A stretch of DNA of 5,061 nt from Chloroflexota bacterium (lineage in GTDB: Bacteria; Chloroflexota; UBA6077): assembly GCA_021806765.1 (NCBI GenBank), contig JAJZQR010000356.1:1-5061 (forward strand). The letters are read 5' to 3'. Under the pieces are notes generated by a model. That model was given only the letters and a program-made list of their open reading frames with translations. It did no database searches and was not told the origin of the DNA. Made by a program: the position numbers and the translations under genes. This document shows positions 4,831 to 5,061 of this stretch, in pieces; positions within the stretch are counted from its first letter, which is position 1; each line of letters starts with the position of its first letter.

Positions 4831-4891
4831 CGTGAAATCCCTCCTCTCGGTGGATTCGGTGAATGCCAATCCCTAGCGCCAGGGTGACCCT

Positions 4892-4921
4892 AGTATATGT
4901 CGGGGCTCAACTGCTTGTCAA
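4892..4921 (-). promoter_or_regulatory. sigma-70 promoter reading leftward from the right end
   Basis: On the minus strand TTGACA (complement of 4916-4921) and TATACT (complement of 4892-4897) are 18 nt apart: a perfect -35 and a five-of-six -10. Expected start is near 4885. Arms CGGGG (4901-4905) and CCCCG (4924-4928) bracket the -35 as a short inverted repeat, a possible operator. The architecture matches the promoter of the hydrolase gene. Confidence 0.6.
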
Positions 4922-4928
4922 TACCCCG

Positions 4929-5061
4929 TATTCCGGGCTTACGCAGCGGGTGGGAGAAGGGGATCGAGGAGAGAGTAGGGGGATGTTGCCAGGAGAGGGG
5001 GCTTGGGCACGCTGGATTGGGGTTGGCGGGAGTTTTTCGAGGTGGGGGAGTGGTCGTGGTG
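4929..5061. other. G/A-rich end of window, no gene recognised
   Basis: The plus strand is rich in G and A with many GGG and GGGG runs, for example 4948-4962 and 4978-4982. An open frame from ATG 4983 runs to the edge (MLPGEGAWARWIGVGG...), with GAGGAG 10-12 nt upstream. Its Gly/Trp/Arg-rich composition looks like translated low-complexity DNA. Minus-strand frames are equally biased (Pro/Ser/Leu). It could be spacer upstream of the leftward promoter or the start of a gene lying mostly outside. Confidence 0.3.

Larger units (their letters stand above)
4596..4885 (-). ncRNA. predicted structured RNA with small ORF and pseudoknot, unknown class
   Basis: A good promoter (4892-4921) and the hairpin at 4601-4628 bound a minus-strand transcript of about 290 nt with no ordinary gene. 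In 5'-3' order it has a small hairpin (arms at 4871-4874 and 4881-4884), a hairpin holding an SD and GTG (4828-4861), a 14-codon ORF, and a hairpin GCCCTG/CAGGGC (4779-4784 with 4758-4763). The loop of that last hairpin contains GCCGTCTG (complement of 4770-4777), complementary to CAGACGGC (complement of 4707-4714), giving an H-type pseudoknot. A 6-bp hairpin CGGCGC/GCGCCG (4696-4710) overlaps that second arm by 4 nt, so the two are partly exclusive. No features of RNase P RNA, tmRNA, SRP RNA, T-box or cobalamin riboswitch were found. It may be a small RNA, a dual-function RNA, or a leader whose downstream gene has been lost. All pairings were read by eye. Confidence 0.4.

Noticed and set aside
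4341..4835. 164-residue plus-strand frame across the hydrolase 3' end
   Set aside because: It begins inside the hydrolase in another frame and runs through the terminator hairpin. No SD or domain is visible.
4596..4885. Known RNA classes: RNase P RNA, tmRNA, SRP RNA, T-box, cobalamin riboswitch
   Set aside because: Characteristic conserved strings of these classes that I could recall were looked for on the minus strand and not found.

Overview
The window is GC-rich bacterial DNA with strong Shine-Dalgarno (SD) sites, frequent GTG/TTG starts and sigma-70-like promoters. No marker gene fixes the lineage. A cyclic-nucleotide-binding domain fused to a MinD/CpaE-type ATPase, together with a GTAGAGACGCG-type palindromic repeat, would suit Chloroflexota or a deep Bacillota-like group. 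That is a guess from recalled family distribution and was not tested.

Layout, left to right. At the left edge a minus-strand gene begins at position 25 and leaves the window. It reads MRVIVVGR after a good SD and looks like the start of a Rossmann-fold protein. Upstream of it on the same strand is a 467-residue protein (144-1547): an N-terminal cNMP-binding (Crp-like) domain, a linker of 8-residue tandem repeats, and a C-terminal MinD/CpaE-like P-loop ATPase. The 315-bp divergent intergenic region (1548-1862) holds its promoter and several inverted repeats. On the plus strand a 90-residue three-helix membrane protein (1863-2135) follows. It converges on a minus-strand nucleotidyltransferase-fold protein (2156-2707), and the stop codons of both lie inside one perfect 28-bp palindrome (2132-2159). 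Divergently, a promoter with a consensus -35 box and a foldable leader precede a gamma-glutamyltransferase-like Ntn hydrolase (2932-4575). Its GTG start lies well inside the longest open frame.

The last 490 bases contain no ordinary gene. A hairpin terminator lies just behind the hydrolase gene. Facing it on the minus strand is a good promoter (4892-4921) whose transcript would run about 290 nt into the same hairpin. That predicted RNA has a 14-codon ORF with its SD in a hairpin loop, then a hairpin whose loop is complementary over 8 nt to a downstream segment, giving a possible pseudoknot. This is the best candidate here for something undescribed.

The genes do not form one obvious pathway. 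The cNMP/ATPase protein and the left-edge gene could be co-transcribed. The other three genes appear to be separate units, and promoters can be proposed for two of them with fair support.
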